Notes: generated from the sequence alone by a model not told the origin. Counted from the first letter of the stretch, positions 9,314 to 20,600 are shown. The stretch is 64,000 nucleotides of DNA from an uncultured Aquimarina sp. (GCA_947496555.1 CANMDH010000005.1:92301-156300); one strand, 5' to 3'. Numbers and translations are program-made.

Positions 9314-10645
9314 TTACAAATTCCAGTCTACTCTTGGCTTAAAAAGATCAGCTTCTGAAGGACCGGGAGTGTTTGTGTTAAAAAGTAACTCGTCACTACT
9401 ATAATTCCATCTTACTGGTACTTGAGTTCCAGAAGTAGGAGTTAAAGCTGGGAAACCAGTTCTTCTAAAGTCATTATATACTTCCGGTTGTACAAAAAGC
9501 CCAATATATTTTTGAGTATAAATATGTGGGTTTAACTCGATGCTTCCAACCCCAGGATTAACATCTGTATTGGCAATGTAAGCAGTGTATTCGGCATCTG
9601 TTAAACCAACTTCCTCAAAAGATGCCTCGATACCTGCAAGGTAAGCCTCAGATATTGCCGTAGCACCTCCAGATGTTCTTGATAAGCATTCAGCTTCGAT
9701 AAACTTGATTTCTCTGTAAGAAATTAAATCTTGTCCAAAAGCATCTACCAGGTACGGATGATCAGTAACAAATGTTTCAGAAAATATTGCTAGTCTATCA
9801 GTGTCATTAAGGCCCTGCATTAACCCTTCCATAAATGGGTGAAATTCAATGTCACCAGTTCTTCCATCGTTAAATCGGAACCATTGCCCTGGAGCTGCCG
9901 TATTATAAGTAAATCTTAGGTTGTCTGCTCTAGACGTGAATGATGCTTGAGCATCCACTAAAGCCTGGGCATAATTGCCTTGATGTAAGTATGCTCTTGC
10001 GCGAATTGCTCTTGCAGCCCTAATCCAACTATCAATATCACCGTTATAAAATACATCACCACCATTTGTTGCAACAGGAAAATCACCATCTCCTTGCTGT
10101 AAGTTTTCAATACCAGATTGTAATAATGAAAAGATAGCAGGATATATTATCGTAGCTTGATCATCATAGGCTGGAGATGTGTTATCCAAACCTTGTCCAG
10201 CTTCTGTAAAAGGGATGTCTCCCCAAACATCAGTTGCTAACATTAGTGAATAAGCTTTCAAAATTTCTCCAATACCTAAATAGTGATTGAATCCATTCTC
10301 TGTGCTTTGTGCAATAAGTATGTCTAATTCAATGAAAACTTCTTCGTATAAGTTTGTCCAAGCCGTGTCGAATCTATTAGGAGTTAATCCAGTGTAGTTA
10401 TTAAAAGATGTCCATTGTCTTTCTACACCCTCAACCTGTTGGGTTAGTAGGCAATTAAAACGTGAAAAATCACCTCCTGTAACGTCTGCAATGTTGATTT
10501 CAATTGCAGGTAAAAGTGCTGTAACTGGTACCGATAAAGGTTTGTTAGGATCTTGGTTTATCCCTTCATCCAAGATGTTTTCGCATGATATTGTGGCTAG
10601 GCACAATAATAAAGCGAATTTTATTTTAAAAATATGTGATTTCAT
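9314..10645 (-). CDS. SusD-like outer membrane lipoprotein (pair 2)
   Basis: A 443-residue ligand-binding lipoprotein of the SusD-like_2 subtype, shorter than classical SusD. The signal peptide ends at a lipobox (ATISC). The motifs are EILKAYSLMLATDVWGDIPFTEA, WIRAARAIRARAYLHQGNYAQAL and, near the C-terminus, QKYIGLFVQPEVYNDFRRTGFP, all typical of this subtype. It follows susC2 by 9 bp and ends in a structured 3' UTR plus terminator. The ligand is not known. Confidence 0.94.
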   Translation of the reverse strand: MKSHIFKIKFALLLCLATISCENILDEGINQDPNKPLSVPVTALLPAIEINIADVTGGDFSRFNCLLTQQVEGVERQWTSFNNYTGLTPNRFDTAWTNLYEEVFIELDILIAQSTENGFNHYLGIGEILKAYSLMLATDVWGDIPFTEAGQGLDNTSPAYDDQATIIYPAIFSLLQSGIENLQQGDGDFPVATNGGDVFYNGDIDSWIRAARAIRARAYLHQGNYAQALVDAQASFTSRADNLRFTYNTAAPGQWFRFNDGRTGDIEFHPFMEGLMQGLNDTDRLAIFSETFVTDHPYLVDAFGQDLISYREIKFIEAECLSRTSGGATAISEAYLAGIEASFEEVGLTDAEYTAYIANTDVNPGVGSIELNPHIYTQKYIGLFVQPEVYNDFRRTGFPALTPTSGTQVPVRWNYSSDELLFNTNTPGPSEADLFKPRVDWNL

Positions 10646-10654
10646 GATTCTTAA

Positions 10655-13600
10655 TTAGAATTTAAGTGATAATTTAAAAATTACAGATTTGGTACTAGGC
10701 ATGTTGAAGTAGTCAAAACCTTGCCCATTTCCTGAACCAGTTAAACTAGTTTCGGGGTCAATACCTTCATAATCTGAAGTAAACCAAAGGTTTCTACCAG
10801 TAAAACTAATAGATCCTCCTTTAACAAATTTTCCTCCAAACATTGCTGCTGGGAAATCATAGGATAGTCCAACTTCTCTAAGTCGTACCCATCCACCATC
10901 TTGAACAAATTGTTCACCTACTGCTCCGAATCCTCCTACTGATGATTGCCAGTATGATTGACCTCTAGTTACAGGAATGTTGTTAGGAGATCCATCTGAT
11001 AAAACACCTTGTATAGGCGTAGGAGTTTCTACCCTTGTTTCAGCGGTTAACTGTGATCTTCCAAAGAATGAAAGTGCCCATGCAGTACCATTCCAAAGAT
11101 CACCACCTTGTCTCCAGTCTAATAAGAAGGAAAGATTGAATCTTTTATAAGAAAAACTGTTCTTCCATCCTAAAATAAAATCTGGATTTGGGTTACCAAT
11201 GGCTCTTTGTGTTGGGTCTACAGCTTCAAATCCAAATTCTGCTGAAGTAGGATCGTCGTTAATCACAACCGCACCACCAGGAATGTTAAGACCATCGTCA
11301 TTTGGTCCACCAGCACCTTCTCTTAAGTATGCGCCTCCAAAGATGGCGCCATAAGGATTACCGGCAACTAGATAGGTTCCGGCAGCATTGAAACCTGCTA
11401 AGAAAAGACGTTCTAGGCCAGGAGCCAGTTCATCAACAACACTTTCTGCTTTTGTAAAGTTAAATTGAGTGCTCCAGGTAAAGTTGTCTGTTTGTATTGG
11501 TGTTCCATCAACAACAAGTTCAATACCTTCAGATGTTAATTTACCAGCATTTAACCAAACATTGGTGAATCCTGTTGATGAGGGTAAAGAAGCATTTAAA
11601 ACAGCATCTTTAGTCTTTGTGTTATAATATGTCAAATCAATTCCAAATCTATCGTTGAAAAAGCGTAAATCTGCACCTACTTCAATAGTTTCTGAAATCT
11701 CTGGTGTAAGTGATGGGTTTCCTAATACATTGTCTAGTTCAAATCCAGTGGAACCCCCGATAGGAAATTGAATTGCTGTTCCCCAACCATCACCAACTCC
11801 GTTAGGATCTACTTCAAAATAAGATTCAGTTAAACCAGCAAACGGAGGTGGTGCACCTACTTGTGCCCAAGAACCTCTTAATTTTCCTAAAGTAAGAATG
11901 TCATTTTCTGGCAAAAACTCAGAAAACACAATAGAAGTAGAAACAGAAGGGTAGAAGAAACTTAAATTACCTAGATCATAATTATCACCAACTCCTCCAA
12001 GTCGAGTGTCCCAGTCATTCCTTCCAGTTGCTGTAACAAAAATAGCATCTTTCCATCCAAGTTCTATTTGACCAAAAACACCTAAAGTTTTGTATCTGGT
12101 TAAAGTTTCAGAAGATGTAATATTTGTAGCATTACTTAAATCCAAAAAGTTTTGGAAAAGTAAGTTTGTTCCTGACACAAATAGTCTGTTTCTTTCAAAA
12201 GTAAATAGGTTGGCTCCTACCAGATAATTTAATTTAAAGTCGGTAGCAATATCACCAGCCCCTGTAAGATTTAAATATGAATCTGTTATTATTGTATTGA
12301 ATTCATCTTTGATTACTTGTCCAGAAGATTGTGTTCTAGAGTTGATCTCAAAGCCTTGTTTTCTGCGATCACTTGTGAAATCTGTACCAAAATTCATTCC
12401 TAGGTTGATCCATTGATGAAATTTATAATCTGCCTTAAAGCTACCATAAACACGATTTACGTCTTCATTTCTAAGGGCATTATTAACAACCCAATATGGA
12501 TTATCATATCCACCGCCACCTCGATAGTTTCTTTGATTTCCGTTTGAAAAAATGTAAGATGAAGGTTCATCAACAGCATCTCTTCCAAAACCAGCTGAGT
12601 TATCAAAAGAAGATGGTGTTCTTAATAAACCAAGCAAAAGACCTGATGTGTTTGACCCCTGCTGTACTCTTTGAAAGTCTGATTTTGCATAATTAAGTGT
12701 AGTACTAAAGCTTAATTTCTCTGTTGCTTTTAAGTCACTAGCCAAAGATGCTGTAAATCTGTCATATAATTCATTTGGCACAACACCTTCGCCATCTAAA
12801 TAAGATGTAGAGAATCTATATGATGCACTTTCTGATCCTCCTTGGATACTTAGAGAATGTAAGGTGCTAATTGCTGTAGTGAAAAAGTTACCTGTGTTAT
12901 CATAAACATTGGCTGCCTGTCCATTTCCTGTTCCTCTTGGGACAAGAAAACCATTTGGATCATATAGGTATCTTCCTTCAGAATCAAATGCAGAAGCTCC
13001 AGGTGCATTAGGGTTGTTAATGTCTGTTGCGTATTCTAAATCAGAAATTCTAGGTCCCCATGAGCCACTTGCTCCGGTTGAAGGATCAGAATAAGCTCCT
13101 CCCGAACCTTGAGCATATACATTCTGAAGATCAAAAACCGAAGTTACTTGATCAATCGTTGTTTGAGAAGAAAAATTAACACTGAATCTTTGACCTTTTG
13201 ATCCTTTTTTAGTTTCAATTACAATAACTCCGGTAGAACCGGCTGTTCCATAAAGTGCGGTAGCGGCAGCACCTTTTAATACTGTTAATGACTTTATGTC
13301 TTCTGTATTAAGGTCCATTAAACGGTTAGACTGCGCAACTCCTGCGGTACTACCACCAGTTGGGGTTGCTCCTTCTGTGCTTAATGATTCGTTATTTGTT
13401 CTTACACCGTCTATTACAATAAGTGGTTGGTTGTCTCCTAATAGAGAAGTAACTCCACGTACCAGAATTCTAGAGCCAGCACCAGCTGATCCTGATGATC
13501 TAGTAATTTGTATACCTGCTGCTTTTCCAACCAATGCATCTACGGCATTTGTTGCTCCAGATTGAACGATGTCTTCGCTATCAACTTGCTGCAAAGCATA

Positions 13601-13960
13601 ACCAATAGCTTTTTTACCTCTCTTAAGACCTTGAGCAGTTACAACAACTTCCTCAAGTTCGGAAGCAGAAGGTTCTAGTTGCACATCAATTGTGTTTCTA
13701 GACCCTACCACTACTTCCTTATTCGAGAAACCTAGGTAACTGAATACAAGTGTAGAACCTTGTGATACATTAATAGAGTATAATCCATCAAAATCTGATT
13801 GAGTTCCACTATTAGTGTTTTTTGCTACAATGTTTACACCTGGTAAGGGTAAACCTTTGTCGTCGGTAATTTTTCCCGTAATTGTTTTTTCTTGCGCAAA
13901 AGAAATTTGCGTAACTAATGCCAGGAATAGCATTAGAATCTTCCTCTTAGATGATTTCAT
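10655..13960 (-). CDS. SusC/RagA family TonB-linked outer membrane transporter (pair 2)
   Basis: An 1101-residue TonB-dependent transporter. The signal peptide (ending ISFAQ), CarboxypepD_reg-like domain (GKITDDKGLPLPGVNIV, about 25-105), plug (QPLIVIDGVRTNN; LKGAAATALYGTAGSTGV) and barrel ending LSLKF are all present. Its first 130 residues are close to those of SusC3 (shared MKSS-like start, ISFAQEKTITG, DFDGLYSI, VTAQGLKRGKKAIGYA), so the two are probably paralogues from a duplication. It lies with susD2 in one operon behind its own promoter. Confidence 0.95.
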   Translation of the reverse strand: MKSSKRKILMLFLALVTQISFAQEKTITGKITDDKGLPLPGVNIVAKNTNSGTQSDFDGLYSINVSQGSTLVFSYLGFSNKEVVVGSRNTIDVQLEPSASELEEVVVTAQGLKRGKKAIGYALQQVDSEDIVQSGATNAVDALVGKAAGIQITRSSGSAGAGSRILVRGVTSLLGDNQPLIVIDGVRTNNESLSTEGATPTGGSTAGVAQSNRLMDLNTEDIKSLTVLKGAAATALYGTAGSTGVIVIETKKGSKGQRFSVNFSSQTTIDQVTSVFDLQNVYAQGSGGAYSDPSTGASGSWGPRISDLEYATDINNPNAPGASAFDSEGRYLYDPNGFLVPRGTGNGQAANVYDNTGNFFTTAISTLHSLSIQGGSESASYRFSTSYLDGEGVVPNELYDRFTASLASDLKATEKLSFSTTLNYAKSDFQRVQQGSNTSGLLLGLLRTPSSFDNSAGFGRDAVDEPSSYIFSNGNQRNYRGGGGYDNPYWVVNNALRNEDVNRVYGSFKADYKFHQWINLGMNFGTDFTSDRRKQGFEINSRTQSSGQVIKDEFNTIITDSYLNLTGAGDIATDFKLNYLVGANLFTFERNRLFVSGTNLLFQNFLDLSNATNITSSETLTRYKTLGVFGQIELGWKDAIFVTATGRNDWDTRLGGVGDNYDLGNLSFFYPSVSTSIVFSEFLPENDILTLGKLRGSWAQVGAPPPFAGLTESYFEVDPNGVGDGWGTAIQFPIGGSTGFELDNVLGNPSLTPEISETIEVGADLRFFNDRFGIDLTYYNTKTKDAVLNASLPSSTGFTNVWLNAGKLTSEGIELVVDGTPIQTDNFTWSTQFNFTKAESVVDELAPGLERLFLAGFNAAGTYLVAGNPYGAIFGGAYLREGAGGPNDDGLNIPGGAVVINDDPTSAEFGFEAVDPTQRAIGNPNPDFILGWKNSFSYKRFNLSFLLDWRQGGDLWNGTAWALSFFGRSQLTAETRVETPTPIQGVLSDGSPNNIPVTRGQSYWQSSVGGFGAVGEQFVQDGGWVRLREVGLSYDFPAAMFGGKFVKGGSISFTGRNLWFTSDYEGIDPETSLTGSGNGQGFDYFNMPSTKSVIFKLSLKF

Positions 13961-13988
13961 TTATAAATTTATTAGAATTAGCCTGAGC

Positions 13989-14019
13989 CAAAAATCATAA
14001 TAAAATCTTAACAAACCAA
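13989..14019 (-). promoter_or_regulatory. Promoter of susC2
   Basis: On the minus strand TTG (14019-14017), 20 nt, then GATTTTTG (13996-13989), followed by GGCTCAGGCTAATTCTAATA and the ATG. Spacing and downstream leader match the susC1 promoter closely. Confidence 0.65.
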
Positions 14020-14127
14020 TTTTTTGTGAGAAAAAATAAAATTTTGTTCATAAAAATGTGATTTTTTTGTTAAATAAAAGTTATAAAATTAAGAGTAAGC
14101 TATTTATTTTTTTGAGAATTTTGTATA

Positions 14128-14856
14128 TTATAAAGTTTTGGTTTTTAGGTTGTTGTATTGTTTAATGAGTTTTTTTAGATCCTCTTCGTTTTTTAGATTA
14201 AGATTATTTTGTTTGATAAAATTTTGGACTTTTTCTTTTTGATCTATCATTTCCTCAAAAAAATATTTTCGTTTGAGCTGGATTTTAATAGGATTTTTGT
14301 TTTCATCATGCTTTTTTAGATAATAACTCTCGTAGATAGAGAATTTTGCAGCTCGATCTTTTTGATTTGGAGTTAATGCTTTTTGTTGGGGAGTCAAAAT
14401 ACAATCTAATCTTTTGAGTAATTGTATTGGTGTGCCATCGATAATCTGTAAGAAATATCCCTTTTTCTTTTGTTTGTTATCGTCAATATAATTTAGAAGT
14501 AGAATTGTATCATTCTTAATTATTATTTTTGACCCTATTATCTTCAATAAACCATATAATTTTTTGTTTTCGGATATTTCTATTTCGTCTGAATATATAT
14601 TGTATCTGAGTAAACCTGAATCCAAAAGTGAATCCCGAAGATAAATTTTTCCTTCTCTAAAATTCTCATTTAAATAAGGACTTCCTTTTATGTCTTCAAA
14701 AGCAAGAGGGGTGTCTTTTTTAGTTTGATTAAGTAATTTTCTGATTTTTTGAAAAGATTGAAGGGTGCCCATATATTGTCTAGGTGCACCACTTATAGCC
14801 CCCGGGTTTTCTTGAGATGTAATTTCATTGCCAAATGCAGCAATAAAAAATAGCAA
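14128..14856 (-). CDS. Exported protein of unknown function downstream of SusCD pair 3
   Basis: A conserved-looking flavobacterial hypothetical with motifs GSPYLNENFREGKIYL and LRYNIYSDEIEI, a Lys-rich C-terminal half and no recognised catalytic site. The frame is open up to ATG codons at 14949 and 14973, but a perfect terminator hairpin (14895-14923) lies inside that longer version. I therefore prefer a TTG at 14856, which gives 242 residues and a short hydrophobic leader (MLFFIAAFGNEITSQ). The alternative is the ATG at 14949 or 14973, the latter overlapping the previous gene. Whether it is co-transcribed by read-through from the lipoprotein gene is unclear. Confidence 0.6.
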   Translation of the reverse strand: MLFFIAAFGNEITSQENPGAISGAPRQYMGTLQSFQKIRKLLNQTKKDTPLAFEDIKGSPYLNENFREGKIYLRDSLLDSGLLRYNIYSDEIEISENKKLYGLLKIIGSKIIIKNDTILLLNYIDDNKQKKKGYFLQIIDGTPIQLLKRLDCILTPQQKALTPNQKDRAAKFSIYESYYLKKHDENKNPIKIQLKRKYFFEEMIDQKEKVQNFIKQNNLNLKNEEDLKKLIKQYNNLKTKTL

Positions 14857-14894
14857 GTAGTGATAAAATAACCTTTGTATAAGTAGATTATAAA

Positions 14895-14923
14895 CAAAAG
14901 AGCATCTATCTGATGCTCTTTTG
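14895..14923 (-). terminator. Terminator after the pair 3 lipoprotein gene
   Basis: A perfect 12-bp inverted repeat, CAAAAGAGCATC and its complement, with a 5-nt loop and a T-rich continuation on the minus strand. It lies about 30 bp after the stop of the gene at 14955-15908 and ends the susCD3 operon, at least partly. Confidence 0.82.
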
Positions 14924-14954
14924 AAATTAATATTTATCGATAGGTTCATTTTTG

Positions 14955-15908
14955 TTAGTCTATTATAGGCCAATCCATTCCATCGGTTCTTGTTAGAGTA
15001 ACTGTACCCGTCTCTTCTTCATCATTTTCCCAGGTAAAGGTAAGTTCATTACCATTGATAATAAAAGGTGAAATTTTATACCCATCTTCATTTTCATCTT
15101 CCCCTATAAAACTAAAAATTTCACAATTGTCTCTAAGTAGCACTGTTGTTGGTTCTTGCCTTGCTCCTGAATACCAAAGTGGCCAGGCGCCAAAAGTGAC
15201 TCCAGGGGTTATTTGGTATACTCCCTCTCTTATTTCTGTGAATTGACCTGATCCAGTTTGGTCGGGCCATCCGCCAGATGGTGCATCCACTTCTGGGGTG
15301 GATAAACTCGTACTAACATAGGTGAACTCTGCATTAAAATCGGATAGGCAAAGTACTTGTGCATTAAAAGTATGGTCTGCCGACTGATTGTCAAAGTTTG
15401 CACTTACGTCTGTGAATTCTCCTTTGTCGGTAACCAAAACAACCTGATAGGTAAATACATCAAGACCTTCAATTTGATTAGTCGCAAACCCAAATGCCTG
15501 AAGTAATTCTGTACCTGTAATATCAAAAGTTACCTCGGGAAGACCTCCGGAAGAGGAAAATTGAGAGGACGGAATCTCTGCTAATAATACGTCTGAAGCA
15601 GAAATATCTATATTCCCCTGTTTCGTATTGTCTTTGAAACTTCCTAGTATTTTAATTGCGGTGACATCGCTTCCGTCCAAAGGTGAATTCATTTCGAAAG
15701 TCAGTGAGATATCATAGCTATTGGGATCCTCCTGTGTTATAAATAATTCTCCTTCGATAGGCTTAAACTCGCTTTCAAAATCAAGAAGAGAAGCAAAGGG
15801 TAGCCCACTATTGATCAAATCATCAAAATCAACGGGTAATTTGTCATCATCTGAACATGATGTTAAAGATAACCCGATTATCATTAATATTATAAATATA
15901 TTTTTCAT
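14955..15908 (-). CDS. Surface lipoprotein, SusE/SusF-like position (pair 3)
   Basis: A 317-residue lipoprotein with a type II signal peptide (LSLTSC, then SDDD, a typical surface-export signal in Bacteroidota). The rest is beta-rich and tandem Ig-like in appearance, and the C-terminal part is Trp-rich (GAWPLWYSGARQ, ENDEEETGTVTLTRTDG). I do not recognise a named family. It sits 28 bp behind susD3, where SusE/SusF-type ligand-binding lipoproteins are usually coded, so a role as a third surface component of this uptake system is inferred from position. Confidence 0.75.
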   Translation of the reverse strand: MKNIFIILMIIGLSLTSCSDDDKLPVDFDDLINSGLPFASLLDFESEFKPIEGELFITQEDPNSYDISLTFEMNSPLDGSDVTAIKILGSFKDNTKQGNIDISASDVLLAEIPSSQFSSSGGLPEVTFDITGTELLQAFGFATNQIEGLDVFTYQVVLVTDKGEFTDVSANFDNQSADHTFNAQVLCLSDFNAEFTYVSTSLSTPEVDAPSGGWPDQTGSGQFTEIREGVYQITPGVTFGAWPLWYSGARQEPTTVLLRDNCEIFSFIGEDENEDGYKISPFIINGNELTFTWENDEEETGTVTLTRTDGMDWPIID

Positions 15909-15936
15909 TGGTTCAAATTCTTTTTAAGACTTTTTA

Positions 15937-17622
15937 TTATTGGATTATATCTGGATTAGTATCCCAGAAAGCTTTATCGTTGAATGTTCTATCTGCATTA
16001 CTAATATTTGTATTTCTATCTGCAGCGACATTTGGATAAAGAAAGGTTCTTGGAAAATTTCCAGTTCCCAATAACGTAGGCTGTAGATTATTGGGTGTAC
16101 TCGTCCTTTTATACAGGTTATAGCCTTCAACTCCATTACCGAATAAGGATAACCAATATTCTTTTCCGATCACATCCATTCTTGCCTCATCAGTGGTTGC
16201 CGAATCATAAAGATTGGATACTAAGGTTACATAATTTTCTATATCAGTACTTGATGGAACATTGGTAAAATTCTCTGGGTTGGGAAGAAAACCTGTTACA
16301 TTAGCCATTGAAGCCCGTACGCCTTGTTCCAGTAAATTCTTAGGATCTTCTCCGGTACCTAAAAATAATGCAGCTTCTGCTCTCATAAAGTAAACAAAAG
16401 AATCAGACATGATTGGCCAGATTCCAGCACCATCAAGTCCTTGATTGGCTCTTATTCTCTCTCCATCATCATCGTCATATCTTCCTCCAACAGGATAAAC
16501 ACCATATGTGCTTCTTAAAGTATTGTCTGGTGGAATACCGTCAGCTTCAGCATGATCTCTTCCCCAATATCCATCTGCTCTGCCAAATAAAGAACAAAAT
16601 GGCAGAGGAGGGATGGATTCTGCAGCGTTTTGATTGTCTACATCTTCAAAAGAAGAAGGCCTTGGGTCATTCCAACAATCAATTTCATTGTCTAAATCTG
16701 CTACACTACTTGGGAATTCAAGGGTTTGTCTGTACACATAGTAGCGTAATCTTGGGTCGTCTGCACCCTTTTCTAGCGTCAAAGCCCACATCAAATAGTT
16801 TGATATGTAATCACCTGTACTTGCAGCGAGGTATTCATTAACATAGTACTGATGTCTACTTTGTGGTAGGTCTGCAGTTCCTGCTATCCAATAAAAATTG
16901 TCGACTGGGCTTGATATTATATTACCTTCAGTCAGAAGACTACTAATTTCACTGGCAGATTCACTCTCGTTAATTAACCTTGTATTTAAGTAATATTTCA
17001 ATTTTAATGTATTGGTGAACTTTATCCATTTTGCAGTATCTCCACCATAAAATAGATCACTGGCTGGTTCTGTAGTGTCATCTGTGACTTTTGCAAAATC
17101 TGCCAATGCGTCATTTAAATTGTTTAGAGCGGCGGCATATACTTCATTTCCTTCGTCTAATTTAGGGAAGGGTACATTGTTATCTCCTTGTAAAGCTTCA
17201 GAGTAAGGTACTCTTCCAAAATAATCTACTAATGTCATAAGAATGTAAGCTCTTATAGATTTTACTATTCCAGAATGAATATATAACTCTTTTTCGGTGG
17301 TAACAGGTAACACTTCCTGTATATCTTTTAGTATTCCAGAGTATGCTTGGGTCCAGGCTCCATTAAGATCAGGATTGGTGTTTGAAAAATTATTTTCATA
17401 AGTGTCAAACATATATTCTAATCTTACCGTTTCTGCTCCAGCCGATGTTACGTCTTCAAAAAACTCAGCAAATCCAAACTGAATACTATTTAAAAAAGTA
17501 TCTTCATTTATTTCTACCGGTGGTGCGTTTGGATTGTCTAATAAGTCAAGTTCTGTAGTCTCGCATGATAAGAGTGTAATTAATGCGAGTGTCCCTAATA
17601 TATTATTGATAAACTTTTTCAT
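15937..17622 (-). CDS. SusD-like outer membrane lipoprotein (pair 3)
   Basis: A 561-residue lipoprotein of the SusD-like_2 type. The lipobox is LLSC. The sequence contains IVKSIRAYILMTLVDYFGRVPYSEAL, KWIKFTNTLKLKYYLNTRL and the C-terminal DVIGKEYWLSLFGNGVEGYNLYKR signature. It follows susC3 by 11 bp and is followed by a third lipoprotein gene. It is longer than SusD2 mainly through a central insertion rich in Asp, Pro and Gly (about residues 330-400). The ligand is unknown. Confidence 0.94.
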   Translation of the reverse strand: MKKFINNILGTLALITLLSCETTELDLLDNPNAPPVEINEDTFLNSIQFGFAEFFEDVTSAGAETVRLEYMFDTYENNFSNTNPDLNGAWTQAYSGILKDIQEVLPVTTEKELYIHSGIVKSIRAYILMTLVDYFGRVPYSEALQGDNNVPFPKLDEGNEVYAAALNNLNDALADFAKVTDDTTEPASDLFYGGDTAKWIKFTNTLKLKYYLNTRLINESESASEISSLLTEGNIISSPVDNFYWIAGTADLPQSRHQYYVNEYLAASTGDYISNYLMWALTLEKGADDPRLRYYVYRQTLEFPSSVADLDNEIDCWNDPRPSSFEDVDNQNAAESIPPLPFCSLFGRADGYWGRDHAEADGIPPDNTLRSTYGVYPVGGRYDDDDGERIRANQGLDGAGIWPIMSDSFVYFMRAEAALFLGTGEDPKNLLEQGVRASMANVTGFLPNPENFTNVPSSTDIENYVTLVSNLYDSATTDEARMDVIGKEYWLSLFGNGVEGYNLYKRTSTPNNLQPTLLGTGNFPRTFLYPNVAADRNTNISNADRTFNDKAFWDTNPDIIQ

Positions 17623-17633
17623 TTTGTTCTTAA

Positions 17634-20600
17634 TTAAAATGTTAATTTGACACTCATACCATATCTTCTGGAGTTCCAGGAAGTCAGATAGTCAAAACCT
17701 TGTGAATTACCTACTCCTAAACTATTAAGTTCGGGATCGTAATTAACGCTTTCAGGAATATTGAAAGCGTGCACAAAAAGATTTTGTCCCACAAGTGATA
17801 AGCTTAGTGATCCAAATGGAGTGTTCTCAAGCCATTTTTTTGACAATTTATATGTTAATGAAGCCTCTCTTAATCTTATATGAGTAGCATCATAAACGAT
17901 TGCTTCGTCTATTCCAAATCCTATATTGTTAAAATAGGCTTCAGTGGCAGTTATCTGTATATCATTTGGTTGTCCTGTTGTTTCTCTAATTCCCGGGAGC
18001 ACAATACTTTGAGTGCGGTCAAAATCAGTATCTTCTACAAGTCCTCGTCCGATGATTGCTCCTACGGTACTAGCTAGCAAATCTCCGCCGTGTTGATATT
18101 CCCATTGCATACTGAGAGATAAGTTTTTAAAGGTAAATGTATTATTTACAGTCATAAACCAGTTGGGGTTAGGGTCTCCTATGATTCCATTTTCGGGGTC
18201 TTGTTTCCAATATCCATTTTCATCTACAAGGATATTTCCATTTTCATCTCTATCAAATCTTTCTCCAACAAAAACACCTAGCTGCTCTCCATTGATTGCA
18301 GCATTTTGCGGCTCCACAGTACTTATTCCTCCATATAATATTTGTTCACCTTCATCCAGGCCTTCCACTTCACTTACATTTGTGGTATAACTACCAGATA
18401 GATTCCAATTAAAGTTTGTTGTTTTAAGTGGGGTGGTGTCAAAAGTAATCTCAATACCTTCATTGATAACATTACCTATATTCGAAAAGGTTTGGGTAAA
18501 TCCCGTTTCAGGTCCTAGTGGTCTGCCGATAATTAAATTTTCTGTGTCTCTACGATACAACGTAGCTTCAAATCCTAATCTATTATTTAGGAATCTAGCT
18601 TCAATACCTCCTTCAAATTCTTTTGATAATTCAGGTTTTAGGTCTGGATTAGCTAAAAAGTCATCTATGCTGGTAGTGGTCGTTCCCGTACCGCCTATAG
18701 GTTGAAAAGCATTGGGGGTAAGAGACAAGACGTTTCTTGTATTATAAGGAGAAGGGAAGCCTGGCGATGTTCCGTAACCAAGTCTTAACTTGAGAAAGTT
18801 AAGAACTTTGGTAGATCTTAGTCCTTCAATTGCTGAAGTTGGGATAAATGATAAACTTACTCCAGGAGAAAATTGTGAACGATTAGAGGTTTCTAGGGTT
18901 GATGTCCATTCATTTCTGATCGCTCCGTTAATATATAGATAGTCTTTATATCCTACAGTAGCTGTAGCATACAAAGAAAGGTTGTTTTCTTCAGTTTCTT
19001 GCTGGTAGGCTGCTGTATTGCCCGGAAACAATGTTCCTTCAATAATTGCACTAGTGGTTCTATAATTGCTAAGGTTTTGTAGACCAAAAACAATTTGATC
19101 TCTACCTTCAGATCCATCTCTAAATCCTTTTCTGTTTTGTAAAGTAGAACCTAGAGTAGCTTGTAGGCTTAGGTCTTGCGAAAGCTGTTTGTCTATACCA
19201 AATAATATTGAATGGTCCCATATGGTAAATCTTGAGTTTGAGATTTGTAAATACCCTAAAGGATGTATACCGTCATTGGCTCCTCGATTTATAGCTCTTG
19301 TGGTTCTTACATTTTGGTTGTCTAATCCCACTCTATACCTTATGTCAAGCCATTCGATTATAGGGTAGGATATATTGAAGTTTCCGAACAATCGATCTGT
19401 AGAGTTTGTGTCTTGAGTGTTGTCAAGTGCCCAACGTGGATTCATACGGTCATTTCCTCCGCGATACCATAAACTTTCACCAGTTTCTGGATGCTGAAAT
19501 GGGTCATTAATGTCTACACTGCGGGGTAAATATAAAATATTCCAAACGGAAGCAATACCCCCTGATCCGTCATCGTCTATAAATACATCACTACCTGTAG
19601 AGGCATCAGTAAACGGAGATTCAATATCGGTACGTGCATAACTAAATTTTCCCGATACATTCATTTTATTTTCAAATGTGTAATTTCCTCCGAAAGAAAT
19701 ATTATTTCTTCTCAAGAAATTGTTAGGGATAAAACCCTGATCATCGGTATATGCATAAGATGCATTGATTGAGCCTTTGTCACCTAAAGCACCCGCCGCG
19801 TTTATAGATGTTGATGAAATAGTACCAGTTCTGAAGAATTCTTCCTGGCTGTCATATGGCCTATATGTCACGTTTTCGACATCCAGATCGGATCTGTCAG
19901 GAAAAAGTTGAGAAGGAAGTAAATCAAAATTATTTACAAGCATTCTTCTGAAAGCATTGGGGATCGTTGCCTGGCTATCAAATCTTGCTCCCCAATTGCT
20001 AAAAAAGGCTCCGTAAACATTCTGGAAACCATTTCCCCAAGTATTTTGATACTTAGGAAGTACAATGTCATTAAAAAATATAGATTGGTTCACGGTAATC
20101 TCAAATTTCTTTTGAGAACCCGCTCCGGTCTTGGTTGTTATAAGAATCACCCCATTTTTACCTTGACCACCATAGAGGGCAGTGGCACTTAAACCCTTAA
20201 GAATACTTATACTTTCAATATTGTTTGGATCCAAATCAGCAAAACGATTGCTGACATTTCCAGATTGAAAGCTTGCTGATGAATTTTGATTTGAAGCATC
20301 TTGATTAGCGCCGCCAGCAGAACCATCAAAGGGGACCCCATCAACTACAAATAGGGGTTGGTTTCCACCTGTAATCGAGGATAAACCTCTAATGATAATG
20401 TTAGATCCAGAACCAGACACCCCTCCCGTTCCTGTAATTCTAACACCAGAAGCTTTACCTCTAAGTATTTTTCCAATATCAGTGTCGGCTTTTTGTTCAA
20501 GATCTTCACTCTTTACAGTACTAACAGCATAACCAAGTGCTTTCTTTTCTCTTCGGATACCTTGTGCGGTAACTATAACCTCTTCCAGTTCAGCTGCAGA

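Noticed and set aside
16413-16841. 142-residue frame on the plus strand inside the susD3 gene
   Set aside because: It is antisense to a strong SusD gene, rich in His, Leu and Gln as expected for a shadow frame, and resembles nothing.
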